This document shows positions 1-9,676 of a DNA stretch of 64,000 nucleotides, piece after piece. A program made the position numbers and the translations under genes. Each line of letters begins with the position of its first letter. The first letter of the stretch is position 1. The notes under the pieces are model-generated. The model saw nothing but the letters and a program-made list of their open reading frames with translations, did no database searches and was not told where the DNA came from. The DNA is from Fundicoccus culcitae (GTDB lineage Bacteria > Bacillota > Bacilli > Lactobacillales > Aerococcaceae), in assembly GCF_024661895.1 (NCBI RefSeq), contig NZ_CP102453.1, positions 620,001 to 684,000 of the forward strand, in the 5' to 3' direction.

Positions 1-1171
1 AAGTACTTAGATTTTGTTCAATGGATTGTTCATCTCCAATATCGGCAAATATTTGATCAAAGACGCCAAGCTGGCTACCTTCCTCACAAGGTACATGTAA
101 ACCTGATTGGCCCATCATTTGAATAATACCTAACGTTTTAAGTAAAATGGTTTTACCACCTGTATTTGGACCGGTAATAATCAATGCCTGATATTGGTCA
201 CCAATCAATATATCATTAGGAACAATTTTTTCGGCATCAATTAAGGGGTGACGTGCTTGCCACATAGCAATTTTTTGTTCAACTGAAAATTTCGGTTTAA
301 CGGCATTAATGGCTTTAGCATACATTGCCCGTGCTTGAATAAAATCCAACTCGGCGATAATGGATTCATTTAAAGAGATATCATGCTGATAAGGTTCTAA
401 CTGCAATGAAATATCATTTAAAATCACTTCAATTTCACGTTGCTCTTCGGCTTGGAGTTCTGTGCGCTTATTATTTAATTGAACAATCGATTGTGGTTCG
501 ATGTAAAGTGTTTGCCCCGTACTACTTTGATCATGTACGGTCCCACCAAAGCGATGTCGAAATTCAGCTTTAACGGGTAAGACATAGCGTCCGTTACGCA
601 TGGTAATTAAATTATCGGATAGTTCATTGGCTTTAGTCTTTAACAATTGATTCAGTTGGGTTCGTACTTGGTTTTCGGTGTTACTTTGATGACGTCTAAT
701 TTGACCTAGTTTAGCTGAAGCCGAAGAAAGCACACTGCCATCCTCAGCAATGGATACTTGAATTAATTTTTCAATATCAGGTAAAATAACTACTTGATCC
801 GCCCATTCACTTAATTGTGGGAAAAATTTATCTTCTTGCGCTAAATCTTCAAAGAAATCACTTATTTGTCTAGCGGTACTTAAAACTTTCCCGATTTGGC
901 TTATTTCTATACCATTTAAACTGGCACTAATTTTTAAGCGTCTTAAAGCCGTACTTAAATTAGCCAGCCTAGGAATGGGGATATTTTTTGATTGTTTAAT
1001 TATGCTATAGGCTTCATCGGTTTCATTTTGTAGACGGTTAATAATATCAATATTCGTTTCAATTTTCATTTGATCGATTTTCGTATTAGCTAAATCGGTC
1101 TGGGTCGATTGCTTGAGTGTTTGTTGAATTTTATAAAACTCTAAGGTCTGATAAATCTTTTCAGAATTCAT
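1..1171 (-). CDS. mutS2: MutS2 family endonuclease/ATPase, N-terminal part (cut by window edge)
   Basis: This is the first ~390 codons of MutS2, a MutS-related ATPase involved in restraining recombination and rescuing collided ribosomes. Reading the minus strand from the ATG at 1171, the core/lever region is followed by the ATPase domain with a Walker A motif ITGPNTGGKT around residue 333. The C-terminal half, including the Smr nuclease domain, lies outside the window. The start is supported by an AAAGGA ribosome binding site about ten bases upstream. It follows cvpA and zapA on the same strand, as in Bacillus, but the polX gene usually found between cvpA and mutS2 is absent. Identification is secure; it is partial only because of the window boundary. 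Confidence 0.95.
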   Translation of the reverse strand, partial: MNSEKIYQTLEFYKIQQTLKQSTQTDLANTKIDQMKIETNIDIINRLQNETDEAYSIIKQSKNIPIPRLANLSTALRRLKISASLNGIEISQIGKVLSTARQISDFFEDLAQEDKFFPQLSEWADQVVILPDIEKLIQVSIAEDGSVLSSASAKLGQIRRHQSNTENQVRTQLNQLLKTKANELSDNLITMRNGRYVLPVKAEFRHRFGGTVHDQSSTGQTLYIEPQSIVQLNNKRTELQAEEQREIEVILNDISLQLEPYQHDISLNESIIAELDFIQARAMYAKAINAVKPKFSVEQKIAMWQARHPLIDAEKIVPNDILIGDQYQALIITGPNTGGKTILLKTLGIIQMMGQSGLHVPCEEGSQLGVFDQIFADIGDEQSIEQNLST

Positions 1172-1240
1172 TCAGCGATCTGTCCTTTCATCAGGGTGAT
1201 AGCGTGGCAAGAACAAACGCCATCACTGGATTGGATGGCG

Positions 1241-1798
1241 TTAGTTAGATTGTAATGGATTGACATTCAGCCATGTTTCAGTAGCTAAGTCTGACAGTAC
1301 AGGCGTGTTGGCTACTATTTGGTAAGCAACAGGGTTGTCGACAAATTGTTGTTGGACGAATTCAATCGGAATTAATGAAGCGATAAACAACACCACAAAT
1401 ACGACAACATAGGTCACAAATAAGTTAATCAACCCACCAATGACCCGGTTGATGGTTTTAAAAACATCATAATAAATAATTTTAGTTAAGAATGAGGATA
1501 ATATTTTGGTTAATATCCAACCAATAATCGTGATGATAACAAACGAAATAGCACGATAAAACGCTTGGTCTAAAAAGAAGCTTTGTGATTCATTGTAAAA
1601 CACAAACTCACTACTTTGTTGGATGGCTGGAAATGGGATAATCATTTCAACATATTCCGATAAGGGTTCATAATATTGTGTTGCCAATATCACCGTTAAA
1701 GTATAGCCTATTAATTGAATGGCTTGCATAATCAAACCACGTCTAAAGCCGGTATAAAAACTAAATGCTAGTATAATAAAAATAAGTATCGTTAACAT
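1241..1798 (-). CDS. cvpA: CvpA family membrane protein
   Basis: A small integral membrane protein of the CvpA (colicin V production) family. About four hydrophobic helices fill residues 1-150, with the typical glycine-rich first segment (GFRRGLIMQ). The molecular role of the family in Gram-positive bacteria is not settled; links to envelope and cell division are suggested by context. A TTG at 1804 is in frame, but it sits one base after the AAGGAG site; the ATG at 1798 has a seven-base spacing and is preferred. It lies between zapA and mutS2, a conserved Firmicute neighbourhood. Confidence 0.88.
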   Translation of the reverse strand: MLTILIFIILAFSFYTGFRRGLIMQAIQLIGYTLTVILATQYYEPLSEYVEMIIPFPAIQQSSEFVFYNESQSFFLDQAFYRAISFVIITIIGWILTKILSSFLTKIIYYDVFKTINRVIGGLINLFVTYVVVFVVLFIASLIPIEFVQQQFVDNPVAYQIVANTPVLSDLATETWLNVNPLQSN

Positions 1799-1827
1799 TA
1801 ACAATCTCCTTTACGAGACAAACTACC

Positions 1828-2217
1828 TTAACTATTGCTAGGTTGGTTGTTGACTGTGTTATTTTGATGGGGCGTTTGCTCGGGTTTTCTTGTACTTTGC
1901 TTTGAGGTATAATTTTGTTTTGAACGTACATTATGTTGTTTTACGGTTGCCTGTCTAGATAACTGTTCTTTTAAAGCGGCATTTTCTTTCTCTAACTCAA
2001 CAATGCGACATTCTTTAACTAATTGATCGGAAATCGCATTAATAGCCATCAAAATGCTACGGTCTGCATAGTTTAAATTATCATCTAATTCGCCAAGCTG
2101 TTCTAATTGTTGATTGACAATATCGACAACCGTGTTTAGATGTTCTGCGCTACGATTACCTACTATGGTATATTGTTTCCCAGCTATCTCAGCTTTAAAA
2201 CGACGTTTTTCATCCAT
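1828..2217 (-). CDS. zapA: Cell division protein ZapA
   Basis: ZapA promotes bundling of FtsZ protofilaments at the division site. The protein (129 aa) has the ZapA fold in residues 1-80 (motif RFKAEIAGKQYTIVGN at the start), a short coiled coil (ELEKENAALKEQL) and a low-complexity Q/N/T-rich tail of about 35 residues. Two in-frame ATGs occur; the AAGGAG site is one base from the first (2223) and seven from the second (2217), so 2217 is chosen. It heads the zapA-cvpA-mutS2 run and is divergent from rnhC. Confidence 0.88.
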   Translation of the reverse strand: MDEKRRFKAEIAGKQYTIVGNRSAEHLNTVVDIVNQQLEQLGELDDNLNYADRSILMAINAISDQLVKECRIVELEKENAALKEQLSRQATVKQHNVRSKQNYTSKQSTRKPEQTPHQNNTVNNQPSNS

Positions 2218-2369
2218 GGTCATTCTCCTTATGTATATGGTAAATTGAAATAATTGCTCCTACATATTTTAACAAATAAATTGTATAATTTCATCCATGA
2301 CCTTATTTTACTAGGTTTATTCACATTTACTTCGTATAATAGTTAAAGAATAATTGAAAGGACATATCT

Positions 2370-3320
2370 ATGACTTCTATTACATTAACAATGACAGACC
2401 AAGATATTCAAAAAATGCAAGCTTTTTATCAGGATTATTTATTAAATACAGTCCCTTATAGCGTCTTTAGAGCTAAAAAAAACAACACAACCATCACGGC
2501 TTATACAAGTGGAAAAGTGCTGTTTCAAGGGAATGATGCTCAACAAGAAGCTGAACAATGGCAAGCAAGGGCTACAACTGTTGACAGTAAAGCCCCAAAG
2601 AAAGAATCACCAACAATAACTCCCTTAGTCAAAAAACTTCACCAGGCTAACCTAATAGGTAGTGATGAAGTTGGCAACGGCAGTTATTTCGGTTCACTCA
2701 CTGTTTGTGCAGTATACTTACCTCAAGATAAACAGGCCTTGGTTAAAGAATTGGGTGTACGTGATTCAAAAGTTTTAACGGATACACAAATTAGACAAAT
2801 CGCAGCTGATTTGAAAGTAACATTGACTTATAAATTGGTTGAATGTCCTCCGATTCGTTATAACAAAATGACTTCTACGATGAATGCGAATCAGATAAAA
2901 GTTGCCTTACATAATGAAGCCTTGCAAGCTCTAATTAATGAAAAAATGAATGACAATGAAAAGGCTGAATTTGACGGCGTATTAATCGATCAATTTACGA
3001 GCGAAAAGAATTTTTATCACTATTTAAAAAATGAACCTCACCCCTATTCGGGTAAGATTCATTTTATGGAAAAAGCTGAAAGTCATAATTTAGCTGTAGC
3101 CAGTGCTTCGATTATTGCACGCGCTGCTTTTGTAGATTCCTTAGTTCGCTTAGGAAAACCTTACGGTCGCAAATTACCCAGTGGTGCAGGTAAAAACGTG
3201 GATCTTTTTGCTGCTGAACTTATTCGCGATCATGGTGAAGGTGCTTTATTTAAAACGGCCAAACTTCACTTCGCCAATACTAAAAAAGCCAAACTTCTTG
3301 CTAATAAATATAAGTACTAA
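2370..3320 (+). CDS. rnhC: Ribonuclease HIII
   Basis: RNase HIII cleaves the RNA strand of RNA-DNA hybrids, including primers and R-loops. The 316-residue protein has the family's N-terminal TBP-like substrate-binding domain (residues 1-80) and the RNase H fold from about residue 90, with catalytic Asp99 and Glu100 in the block GSDEVGNGSYFG. A TATAAT box lies at 2335-2340 and a GAAAGG ribosome binding site just upstream. It is divergent from zapA, the usual arrangement. Length and motifs match the family. Confidence 0.95.
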   Translation: MTSITLTMTDQDIQKMQAFYQDYLLNTVPYSVFRAKKNNTTITAYTSGKVLFQGNDAQQEAEQWQARATTVDSKAPKKESPTITPLVKKLHQANLIGSDEVGNGSYFGSLTVCAVYLPQDKQALVKELGVRDSKVLTDTQIRQIAADLKVTLTYKLVECPPIRYNKMTSTMNANQIKVALHNEALQALINEKMNDNEKAEFDGVLIDQFTSEKNFYHYLKNEPHPYSGKIHFMEKAESHNLAVASASIIARAAFVDSLVRLGKPYGRKLPSGAGKNVDLFAAELIRDHGEGALFKTAKLHFANTKKAKLLANKYKY

Positions 3321-3352
3321 CCAATGATTCCATCATGACATTGAGATATTTA

Positions 3353-4741
3353 TTATAAATGGCTGTTGTCAGAGTAATAAGGAATGTTCACTCCTGTTTC
3401 ATTCGGTGTCACAAAGGTGTATCCCATATCTAACAAAATAGGAATGAGCGTTTTTAGAGCATCAGGGGTGGCTTGATGAGTATCGTGCATTAAAATAATG
3501 GACTGAGGTTGCAAATTAGCCAATGTCTCTTGGTGAATTAACTCAGCATCATGTGTTTTCCAATCCAATGTATCTATCGTCCACAAAATAGAATCCAAGT
3601 CCTCGGTTAGACTCAAAATATGTGGACCTCCCTTACCAAACGGAAAACGTAATAATTCTGGCGTGGCGCCTGTGGCTTCTTTAATCGAATCTTGTGTCCA
3701 GTTAATTTGTTCCATAACTTGTGCATCCGATAATGTTCCTAAATCAAAATGATTGTAAGTGTGGTTACCAATGACATGACCTCTTTTAACGATTTCATTG
3801 GCTACCTGCGGATATTCATCAACATAGGCACCCATGACAAAAAAAGTCCCTACGACATCATAATGATCTAAAATATCTAAAACTTGCAAGGTATAAGCTT
3901 CATTGGGGCCATCATCAAAAGTTAAAGCCACTCTTTTTGATAAATAATTTAAAGGTGTGCCAATAAATGACTGTGATAAAGTGGGACTTTTACCAATATA
4001 GGCTAATTCTTCTTCGGTTAAATTTTCGATTGAATGGTCCCATTCAACAATGTCTTGACTCAAATCCTGACAATATACGTCGAATTCTGATTGAACTGCA
4101 TCCAAATTAATCGTGTCATCTAAACGATCCAGTTCTTCTTCTATAAATTGAACACCCTCGACAGCATTTAAAAGTTCCTCTTTAGTCCGTAGATCCGTGG
4201 GTAAATCAGTGAACGAAGCCTCTAAAGCTTGTAATTCAGTCCCTTGTGTATAAGCCTGATCATACAATTGAAGGAAATGTTGGTCCAACTCTGAATCGGA
4301 ATCCGTTAAATTTGCCATAAAAGTTTGTTTCGATTCTGCTACTTGTTGGGGCGCAACCTCTGCCTTTAATTTTAAAGGTTCAGCAGATTGAATTAACTCC
4401 TTGGGATGCGAAACTTCATAATATTGTGACAACTGATTTAAAGCATAATATTGATTTTGAGCGACTTCTATTTGTGAGAGTAAAACATCTTGATTGGATC
4501 CTGTAACATTATTTATTTGCTCCGTTGCCTGATCAATCTCTGCTTGGGTAACATCTAGGTTAAGTTCAGTGAAATCATTATCGACATATAGCTTTTGAAC
4601 CGAGGCCTGCGCTCGGCGTAAACTACCGATGGTTGAATTGAATTGATTAAAAATAAATACAACCAAAATGACTAATAGCACAATTTCTAATGCAATTACG
4701 ACCCATCTATTTTTACCTAAGTTATTACCTATTTTCCTCAC
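3353..4741 (-). CDS. Membrane-anchored polysaccharide deacetylase (NodB homology)
   Basis: A probable extracellular peptidoglycan or glycan N-deacetylase. One N-terminal transmembrane helix (about residues 15-37) anchors the protein, followed by a long, mostly helical linker of about 220 residues and a C-terminal NodB domain. Catalytic motifs are visible: TFDDGP (base and metal Asp), HTYNH (metal His pair), RFPFG and the C-terminal LMHDTH. This matches PgdA-like enzymes that confer lysozyme resistance; the exact substrate is not shown by sequence. A GTG at 4750 is in frame, but the AAAGGG site directly abuts it; the GTG at 4741 has an eight-base spacing and is preferred. A paralogue of the same architecture lies at 21983-23338. 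Confidence 0.85.
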   Translation of the reverse strand: MRKIGNNLGKNRWVVIALEIVLLVILVVFIFNQFNSTIGSLRRAQASVQKLYVDNDFTELNLDVTQAEIDQATEQINNVTGSNQDVLLSQIEVAQNQYYALNQLSQYYEVSHPKELIQSAEPLKLKAEVAPQQVAESKQTFMANLTDSDSELDQHFLQLYDQAYTQGTELQALEASFTDLPTDLRTKEELLNAVEGVQFIEEELDRLDDTINLDAVQSEFDVYCQDLSQDIVEWDHSIENLTEEELAYIGKSPTLSQSFIGTPLNYLSKRVALTFDDGPNEAYTLQVLDILDHYDVVGTFFVMGAYVDEYPQVANEIVKRGHVIGNHTYNHFDLGTLSDAQVMEQINWTQDSIKEATGATPELLRFPFGKGGPHILSLTEDLDSILWTIDTLDWKTHDAELIHQETLANLQPQSIILMHDTHQATPDALKTLIPILLDMGYTFVTPNETGVNIPYYSDNSHL

Positions 4742-4835
4742 ACTTCTCACCCTTTTATGCTTATCTTACAGGTATTATACACGACTTTATCAGAAATTTT
4801 TACTTAAATTTTCATTATAATTACAGGACCTTTTT

Positions 4836-5699
4836 CTAACCTTCCGTAGGTAAATCATCCAAATAAAAGGTAAAACCCTCACCTAAAACTTGCTGAACAT
4901 CCGATATAACAACAAAGGCATTTGCATCAATTTCATGAATAATCCGTTGAATCGGCATTAATTGTTGGCGGTTAACAACGACATATAAAATGTTTTTTTC
5001 AGATTGTGAATAATAACCATAGCCATTGATGACCGTGATACCTCGATTCACATCTTTCATTACACGTTCAGCTATTTCTTCATAGTGATTAGAAATGACC
5101 AACAATGATTTTTTTGGATTAAACCCTTCTAAAATAAAGTTTAATACTTGATTAGTTACAAAGATCGTTATATAGGTCATAATACCGCTTTCTAAACCAA
5201 CCACATATAAACTAAAGGACACAATCACAATGTCACACATGGCCAGTCCTGTCGCAACACGTATTCCGAAGTATTTATTTAATAACATAGCAATAATATC
5301 TGTGCCTGCTGTCGTTCCCCGACCTAAAACCACTAACCCAATGCCAAAACCGGTTAAAACACCCGCAATAATGGGTGGTATTAAAGAATTTTCAGGGATA
5401 AAGGGGTCGAAAACGGGATAATTCATAAAGATGGATAAAGAAATTATCGAAAGTATCGTATACATCACTAATTCTTTAGACAAATACCGCCAGCCGATGG
5501 CTAACAAAAAACCATTTATAACAATATTGGTAATTGATGGATTAATATCAAATAAATAAAATAGCAAGACTGAAATGCCCGTTACACCACCGTCACCCAG
5601 ATTGTTAGGAATGACAATTGAATTAATCGAAATCGACATAATAAAGGTCCCCAACAAGACTAAAAAAACCGAAATAAAGGTACTCTTATTGAGTTTCAT
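4836..5699 (-). CDS. YitT family membrane protein
   Basis: A 287-residue protein with five to six transmembrane helices (residues 10-190, DUF161) and a cytoplasmic C-terminal domain of the DUF2179 type (residues about 195-285). The family is widespread in Firmicutes and its transport substrate is not established. The ATG overlaps the hemW stop codon (ATGA), and the AAAGGAGG site lies inside the end of hemW, so the two are translationally coupled. Confidence 0.85.
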   Translation of the reverse strand: MKLNKSTFISVFLVLLGTFIMSISINSIVIPNNLGDGGVTGISVLLFYLFDINPSITNIVINGFLLAIGWRYLSKELVMYTILSIISLSIFMNYPVFDPFIPENSLIPPIIAGVLTGFGIGLVVLGRGTTAGTDIIAMLLNKYFGIRVATGLAMCDIVIVSFSLYVVGLESGIMTYITIFVTNQVLNFILEGFNPKKSLLVISNHYEEIAERVMKDVNRGITVINGYGYYSQSEKNILYVVVNRQQLMPIQRIIHEIDANAFVVISDVQQVLGEGFTFYLDDLPTEG

Positions 5700-6871
5700 T
5701 CATTCCCTCCTTTATTACTTAACCAACCGATAAGATCTCTAAAGACCGTGTCGGCTAAAAAGAGTCCACGTTGTGTTAGAAACACACGATCAGCATCAAT
5801 CATTAAGAGACCCCGTTGGTTTTGTAAATCAAAAAAATCCCCAAATAAATCAAGTGCCGACACCTTAAATTTAACTTGAAACGCACTTAAGCGAAAACCT
5901 TGATTGGTTCGTAAAGCCAGAAATAGATATTCTTCCATTTGTTCGTTTTGGCTAAGTGGTGTGGTATTAATGATTGGTTTTTCATCTTGCTCCGTTTTAT
6001 TTAAATAATGATGAACGGGACCATGATTGTAATACCGTGTCTCATCTACAAACCCATGTGCACCTGCTCCAAAACCATAATAGGGTTTATATTGCCAATA
6101 CTTAATATTATGCCTTGATTGGTAACCTTCTTTAGCAAAGTTACTTACTTCATACTGATGGATAGCATTTTCTTCTAAACGCTTAATAGCTAATTCAAAC
6201 ATATCAGCATCAACATCTTCAGAAGGTAAAGGTAGTTTCCCCTCACGCATTAACTGTTGAAACACTGTTTGATTTTCAATAATCAACGAATACAAGGAGT
6301 AATGTGGCAAATCCAAGTCTAAGGCTTTGTCGAGACTTTCGTCAAAATCTTCAATGGTTTGTCCAGGAAGTCGAAAAATTAAATCAATACTAATATTGGT
6401 AAAACCGACTTGTCTTAACCACTCAATCGATTGATAAATATGTTGTTGGCGATGATTGCGACCTATTTTACGCAATAGGCTATCATTAAAGGTTTGAACA
6501 CCCATAGAAATACGATTAACACCTGCATCATATAATAAGGCACATTTTTCTAAACTGAGTTCACCAGGGTTAATCTCAAAGGTAAATTCCGTTTTTTCAT
6601 CTAAGGGTAAATGTTGGTGAATACTATTTAATAAAATGTCTAACTCTTCCATATTTAAACAAGAAGGCGTCCCACCGCCGACATAAATCGTATCTAAAGG
6701 TTGGCTTTTATTTATCTCATACAAACGCATCTCGTTATTTAATCCTATCAAGTAACGGTCAACAGGTTGACCGTCGTAGAAATATTTATTAAAGGCGCAA
6801 TAATGACAAATTTTCTTGCAAAAAGGAATATGTATATAGGCAGCGTCAACCGTTTGCGTTAAAACAGACAT
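5696..6871 (-). CDS. hemW: Radical SAM heme chaperone HemW
   Basis: A radical SAM protein of the HemW family, once annotated as oxygen-independent coproporphyrinogen oxidase. The iron-sulfur ligands are Cys18, Cys22 and Cys25 in the CX3CX2C pattern (FCKKICHYCAF), which marks HemW rather than true HemN. The SAM-binding GGGTPS block follows near residue 65, and the HemW C-terminal domain completes the 391 residues. HemW binds heme and is thought to deliver it to haemoproteins; no heme biosynthesis genes are visible here. The start has a GGGAGG site ten bases upstream. Confidence 0.9.
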   Translation of the reverse strand: MSVLTQTVDAAYIHIPFCKKICHYCAFNKYFYDGQPVDRYLIGLNNEMRLYEINKSQPLDTIYVGGGTPSCLNMEELDILLNSIHQHLPLDEKTEFTFEINPGELSLEKCALLYDAGVNRISMGVQTFNDSLLRKIGRNHRQQHIYQSIEWLRQVGFTNISIDLIFRLPGQTIEDFDESLDKALDLDLPHYSLYSLIIENQTVFQQLMREGKLPLPSEDVDADMFELAIKRLEENAIHQYEVSNFAKEGYQSRHNIKYWQYKPYYGFGAGAHGFVDETRYYNHGPVHHYLNKTEQDEKPIINTTPLSQNEQMEEYLFLALRTNQGFRLSAFQVKFKVSALDLFGDFFDLQNQRGLLMIDADRVFLTQRGLFLADTVFRDLIGWLSNKGGNE

Positions 6872-6876
6872 GAATT

Positions 6877-7824
6877 CTAACCTCCCAGTGTAGCAAAATA
6901 AGCTCGTGTATCGATTAAATCCTCATCCAATTGGTGAATCAAATCATCGGTGCTTGCAAATTTTAACTCCGGCCTTAAATAATGATGCCATTTAATTTTT
7001 ACCTTTTCACCATAAATGGTTTGATTAAAATCTAAAATATATACTTCGCAAGACATTTTTCGATTGGCTTCAAAGGTAATATTATACCCAATTGAAGCCA
7101 TACCTTGATACCAATGATCCCCCACTTCAATTTCAACTACATAAACACCTACAGCGGGGATAAGTTCTAAATCATCGGTCAAAATATTCGCTGTTGGATA
7201 ACCCAACAAGCGACCACGTTTATCTCCATGAATAACGACCCCACTAGTCTGATAAATATAGCCTAACTCTTCATTCGCTGTTTCAATTTCTCCCGTTTCG
7301 ATTAAATCTTTAATATTAGATGATCCCACTTTCTTTTGATGTAAAATCAATTCGGGTATCTCAATAATTTCAAAGCGCCCTTTTGCATGTTCGGGTAAGG
7401 TCTGCATATTAGCAACTTCACGTTTACCATAGGTATAATCAAAGCCAGCCACAATTACTTCTACATTAAAAGCAACTATATAATCATCCACAAAGGTTTG
7501 GGGTGATTGCATCCCAAAATCATAGGTATAATCAATCATATACATGATGTCGATACCTAATTGCTCAAATAGTTCTTCTTTGCGTTCATTGGTCGATAAA
7601 TAAGTCATTTCCTTAGGATCCAATTTTTGATATACAATTTTAGGATGTTGACTAAATGTCATTACAGCCACTTTAATGCCACGTAAGCGGGCTTCATCAA
7701 TGGCTGTTTTAATGACACGTTGATGACCTAAATGGACTCCATCAAAAAAACCTAGTGCCATCACAATGGGTTCATTAATTATCTGTGTTTTATCATAAGG
7801 ATGATGTAAGTATATTTTCTGCAT
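6877..7824 (-). CDS. ribF: Bifunctional riboflavin kinase / FAD synthetase
   Basis: RibF converts riboflavin to FMN and then to FAD. The N-terminal nucleotidyltransferase domain shows GFFDGVHLGHQRV near residue 25, and the C-terminal kinase domain shows GDKRGRLLGYPTANI around residue 205. An in-frame ATG at 7845 lies inside truB and lacks a ribosome binding site; the ATG at 7824 has an AAAGAG site seven bases away and gives the usual ~315-residue length. The gene overlaps the truB stop region only through its leader, and sits in the conserved rbfA-truB-ribF order. FMN/FAD supply is relevant to the apbE locus at the right edge of the window. Confidence 0.93.
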   Translation of the reverse strand: MQKIYLHHPYDKTQIINEPIVMALGFFDGVHLGHQRVIKTAIDEARLRGIKVAVMTFSQHPKIVYQKLDPKEMTYLSTNERKEELFEQLGIDIMYMIDYTYDFGMQSPQTFVDDYIVAFNVEVIVAGFDYTYGKREVANMQTLPEHAKGRFEIIEIPELILHQKKVGSSNIKDLIETGEIETANEELGYIYQTSGVVIHGDKRGRLLGYPTANILTDDLELIPAVGVYVVEIEVGDHWYQGMASIGYNITFEANRKMSCEVYILDFNQTIYGEKVKIKWHHYLRPELKFASTDDLIHQLDEDLIDTRAYFATLGG

Positions 7825-7837
7825 AGGTCCGCTCTTT

Positions 7838-8770
7838 CTATTCATTTATCGTATGGGTGAACATACGATAGGGTTTTATTAAGTGTTCTTTATTTGGATG
7901 GGGTTGGTATAAGGCAACTACTTTATTACGATAACATAATACTGTAATCTCGTGAAGTAGATTTTCTTTTCCAAAATAATCTTCAGCTAAAACTTTACCA
8001 TGCCGAACATCATGATATTCTTCTTGAGATAAATCAATTGTTGGAAAGTTACGCAAAAGTGCTTCAATTGGAAAAATAAAACGGTCAATTTGATTTTCAT
8101 CCATAGCTTGTTGTACTTCTCCTAAGGTCACTGCATCAGCTTCATCAAAGCCTCCCGTTGCTTTACGCGTTAAGGCTGACATGTGTGCGGGATAACCTAA
8201 TTGCTTACCTAAATCAACCGCCAATGTCCTTACATAGGTCCCTTTTCCACATATCACTTCAAACGTCCAAGACTGGATACCCTTTTGTTCATCATAATTG
8301 ATTTCGCTCGTCCGCTCAAACGCATGAATAAACACTTGGCGACTAGGTCTTTCAACTTCAATTCCAGCTCTAGCATACTCATAAAGTTTCTTCCCCTGTA
8401 CTTTAACAGCCGAATAATAAGGCGGAATTTGATTAATCCAACCCTTAAATTGCTCCATCGTCGCATCAATGATTGTTTGTTCTACCATGGGTTGCACTCT
8501 TTTAGTGGCAATAATCGCTCCATACCGATCTTCAGTTTCAGTTGCTTGACCTAAGGTAATTTCCCCTACATATGTTTTTTCGCCATCCATGAGTAATTCA
8601 ACCAATTTAGTACCTTCACCTAAACAAACAAGCAAGACACCTTCGACTTGAGGATCGAGCGTCCCTGTATGACCAATCCGTTTTTGCTTAAGTATTTTGC
8701 GCAATTTAAAGACAACATCATGACTGGTCAACCCTTTTTCTTTCCAAATTGGTATTACGCCATTTAACAT
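7838..8770 (-). CDS. truB: tRNA pseudouridine(55) synthase
   Basis: TruB makes pseudouridine 55 in the T-arm of tRNAs. With the start at 8770 the catalytic aspartate is Asp39 in GHTGTLDPQVEG. The reading frame runs on to an ATG at 8833, but that start lies over the -35 element of the promoter I assign at 8805-8833, whereas the ATG at 8770 has a strong AGAGGGG site; 310 residues is the expected length. It is the first gene of a truB-ribF-hemW-yitT run. Confidence 0.94.
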   Translation of the reverse strand: MLNGVIPIWKEKGLTSHDVVFKLRKILKQKRIGHTGTLDPQVEGVLLVCLGEGTKLVELLMDGEKTYVGEITLGQATETEDRYGAIIATKRVQPMVEQTIIDATMEQFKGWINQIPPYYSAVKVQGKKLYEYARAGIEVERPSRQVFIHAFERTSEINYDEQKGIQSWTFEVICGKGTYVRTLAVDLGKQLGYPAHMSALTRKATGGFDEADAVTLGEVQQAMDENQIDRFIFPIEALLRNFPTIDLSQEEYHDVRHGKVLAEDYFGKENLLHEITVLCYRNKVVALYQPHPNKEHLIKPYRMFTHTINE

Positions 8771-8804
8771 GAACTCGCCCCTCTTTTTCAATACATTCTG
8801 TACC

Positions 8805-8833
8805 ATTATAACAGATGAAAAATAGCATTCCAA
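8805..8833 (-). promoter_or_regulatory. Promoter for truB
   Basis: On the minus strand, TTGGAA (8833-8828) and TATAAT (8810-8805) are separated by 17 bases, a near-consensus vegetative promoter. Transcription would start near 8798, about 28 bases ahead of the chosen truB start. Confidence 0.75.
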
Positions 8834-8880
8834 TTGCCGAAATTTCGACGAATTTGTTATTAGCTTATGCTAAACTGTGC

Positions 8881-8886
8881 TATAAT
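8881..8886 (+). promoter_or_regulatory. Extended -10 box for the gene at 8937
   Basis: TATAAT preceded by TGC (TGn extension). The -35 region is poor (nearest TTGTTA is 21 bases away), so recognition probably relies on the extended -10. Confidence 0.55.
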
Positions 8887-8936
8887 TATTAACATAATGT
8901 ATTTGTTTTACAATGTTAAAGGAGTTATTATAAATT

Positions 8937-9614
8937 ATGTATGAACAATGGGTTGCTATGGAGCAGTTTTATTATAATGATATGTGGGTTGCTATTATAA
9001 TTGCTGTTATTGCTGGTGTGCTACTCGTATCGACGATTTCACATTTCAACACAAAAATAGGTAAAATCATGATTAGCCTTTCTACACTTGTCATTCTCGC
9101 AAGTGGTTATTGGGCATATTCAAATTACCAAATCCACTCCGATTTAATTGATAAATTACAATTTACCAATCCCTTAACACGTTCCTATACCCTTAATGCA
9201 TTTAGTGATCCTTTACCTTATTCTATATCAGAAGAACAATTTTATCGGGTCGGCTATTTACCGCAGTCATTTGAAAACCTTGAACTCTATAACGCTAACA
9301 CCCATTTGGATGAAATCGAATATATGGGGCGATACAATACCTATTACTACTTTAAAATCAATGATCGTATCTACTACACTTCGATAAAAAATGTAGAATT
9401 CACGACCGATAACAAAACCTATCGTGAAGGCGTTCAATATACGCTGATTGATGAGAGAATGGCAGACTTAGGCTTTACTGAAGAATCCCGTATATTTTAT
9501 TTGAAGTATTTAGTCCCACAATCACTCGAAGACTTGGAACTTTCACAAGAAGACGCAAAAGATGCTATTTATCAGGGCAGTGAAGATATTGTCGCCAACT
9601 GGATTATGCCTTAA
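8937..9614 (+). CDS. Uncharacterised membrane protein
   Basis: I do not recognise this 225-residue protein. Two hydrophobic helices lie near residues 17-36 and 43-61, followed by a soluble domain of about 160 residues rich in Tyr and acidic residues, probably outside the membrane. A ribosome binding site AAAGGAG precedes the ATG, and an extended -10 promoter lies at 8881. It is divergent from truB and ends in a strong hairpin shared with the convergent GNAT gene, so it is a single-gene transcript inserted in the otherwise conserved rbfA-truB junction. Confidence 0.75.
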   Translation: MYEQWVAMEQFYYNDMWVAIIIAVIAGVLLVSTISHFNTKIGKIMISLSTLVILASGYWAYSNYQIHSDLIDKLQFTNPLTRSYTLNAFSDPLPYSISEEQFYRVGYLPQSFENLELYNANTHLDEIEYMGRYNTYYYFKINDRIYYTSIKNVEFTTDNKTYREGVQYTLIDERMADLGFTEESRIFYLKYLVPQSLEDLELSQEDAKDAIYQGSEDIVANWIMP

Positions 9615-9622
9615 ATAGTAAA

Positions 9623-9675
9623 AAATAGCGCTGAATATAAGGGATTAAACTATTCCCTTATGTTCAGCGCTATTT
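9623..9675. terminator. Bidirectional Rho-independent terminator
   Basis: Arms beginning AAATAGCGCTGAA and ending TTCAGCGCTATTT pair over about 20 bp around an eight-base loop, flanked by A-rich and T-rich tracts. It lies between convergent genes and can serve both. Confidence 0.85.
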
Positions 9676-9676
9676 A

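Noticed and set aside
8254..8554. Open frames on both strands inside truB
   Set aside because: Shadow frames of a clear truB gene with no signals of their own.
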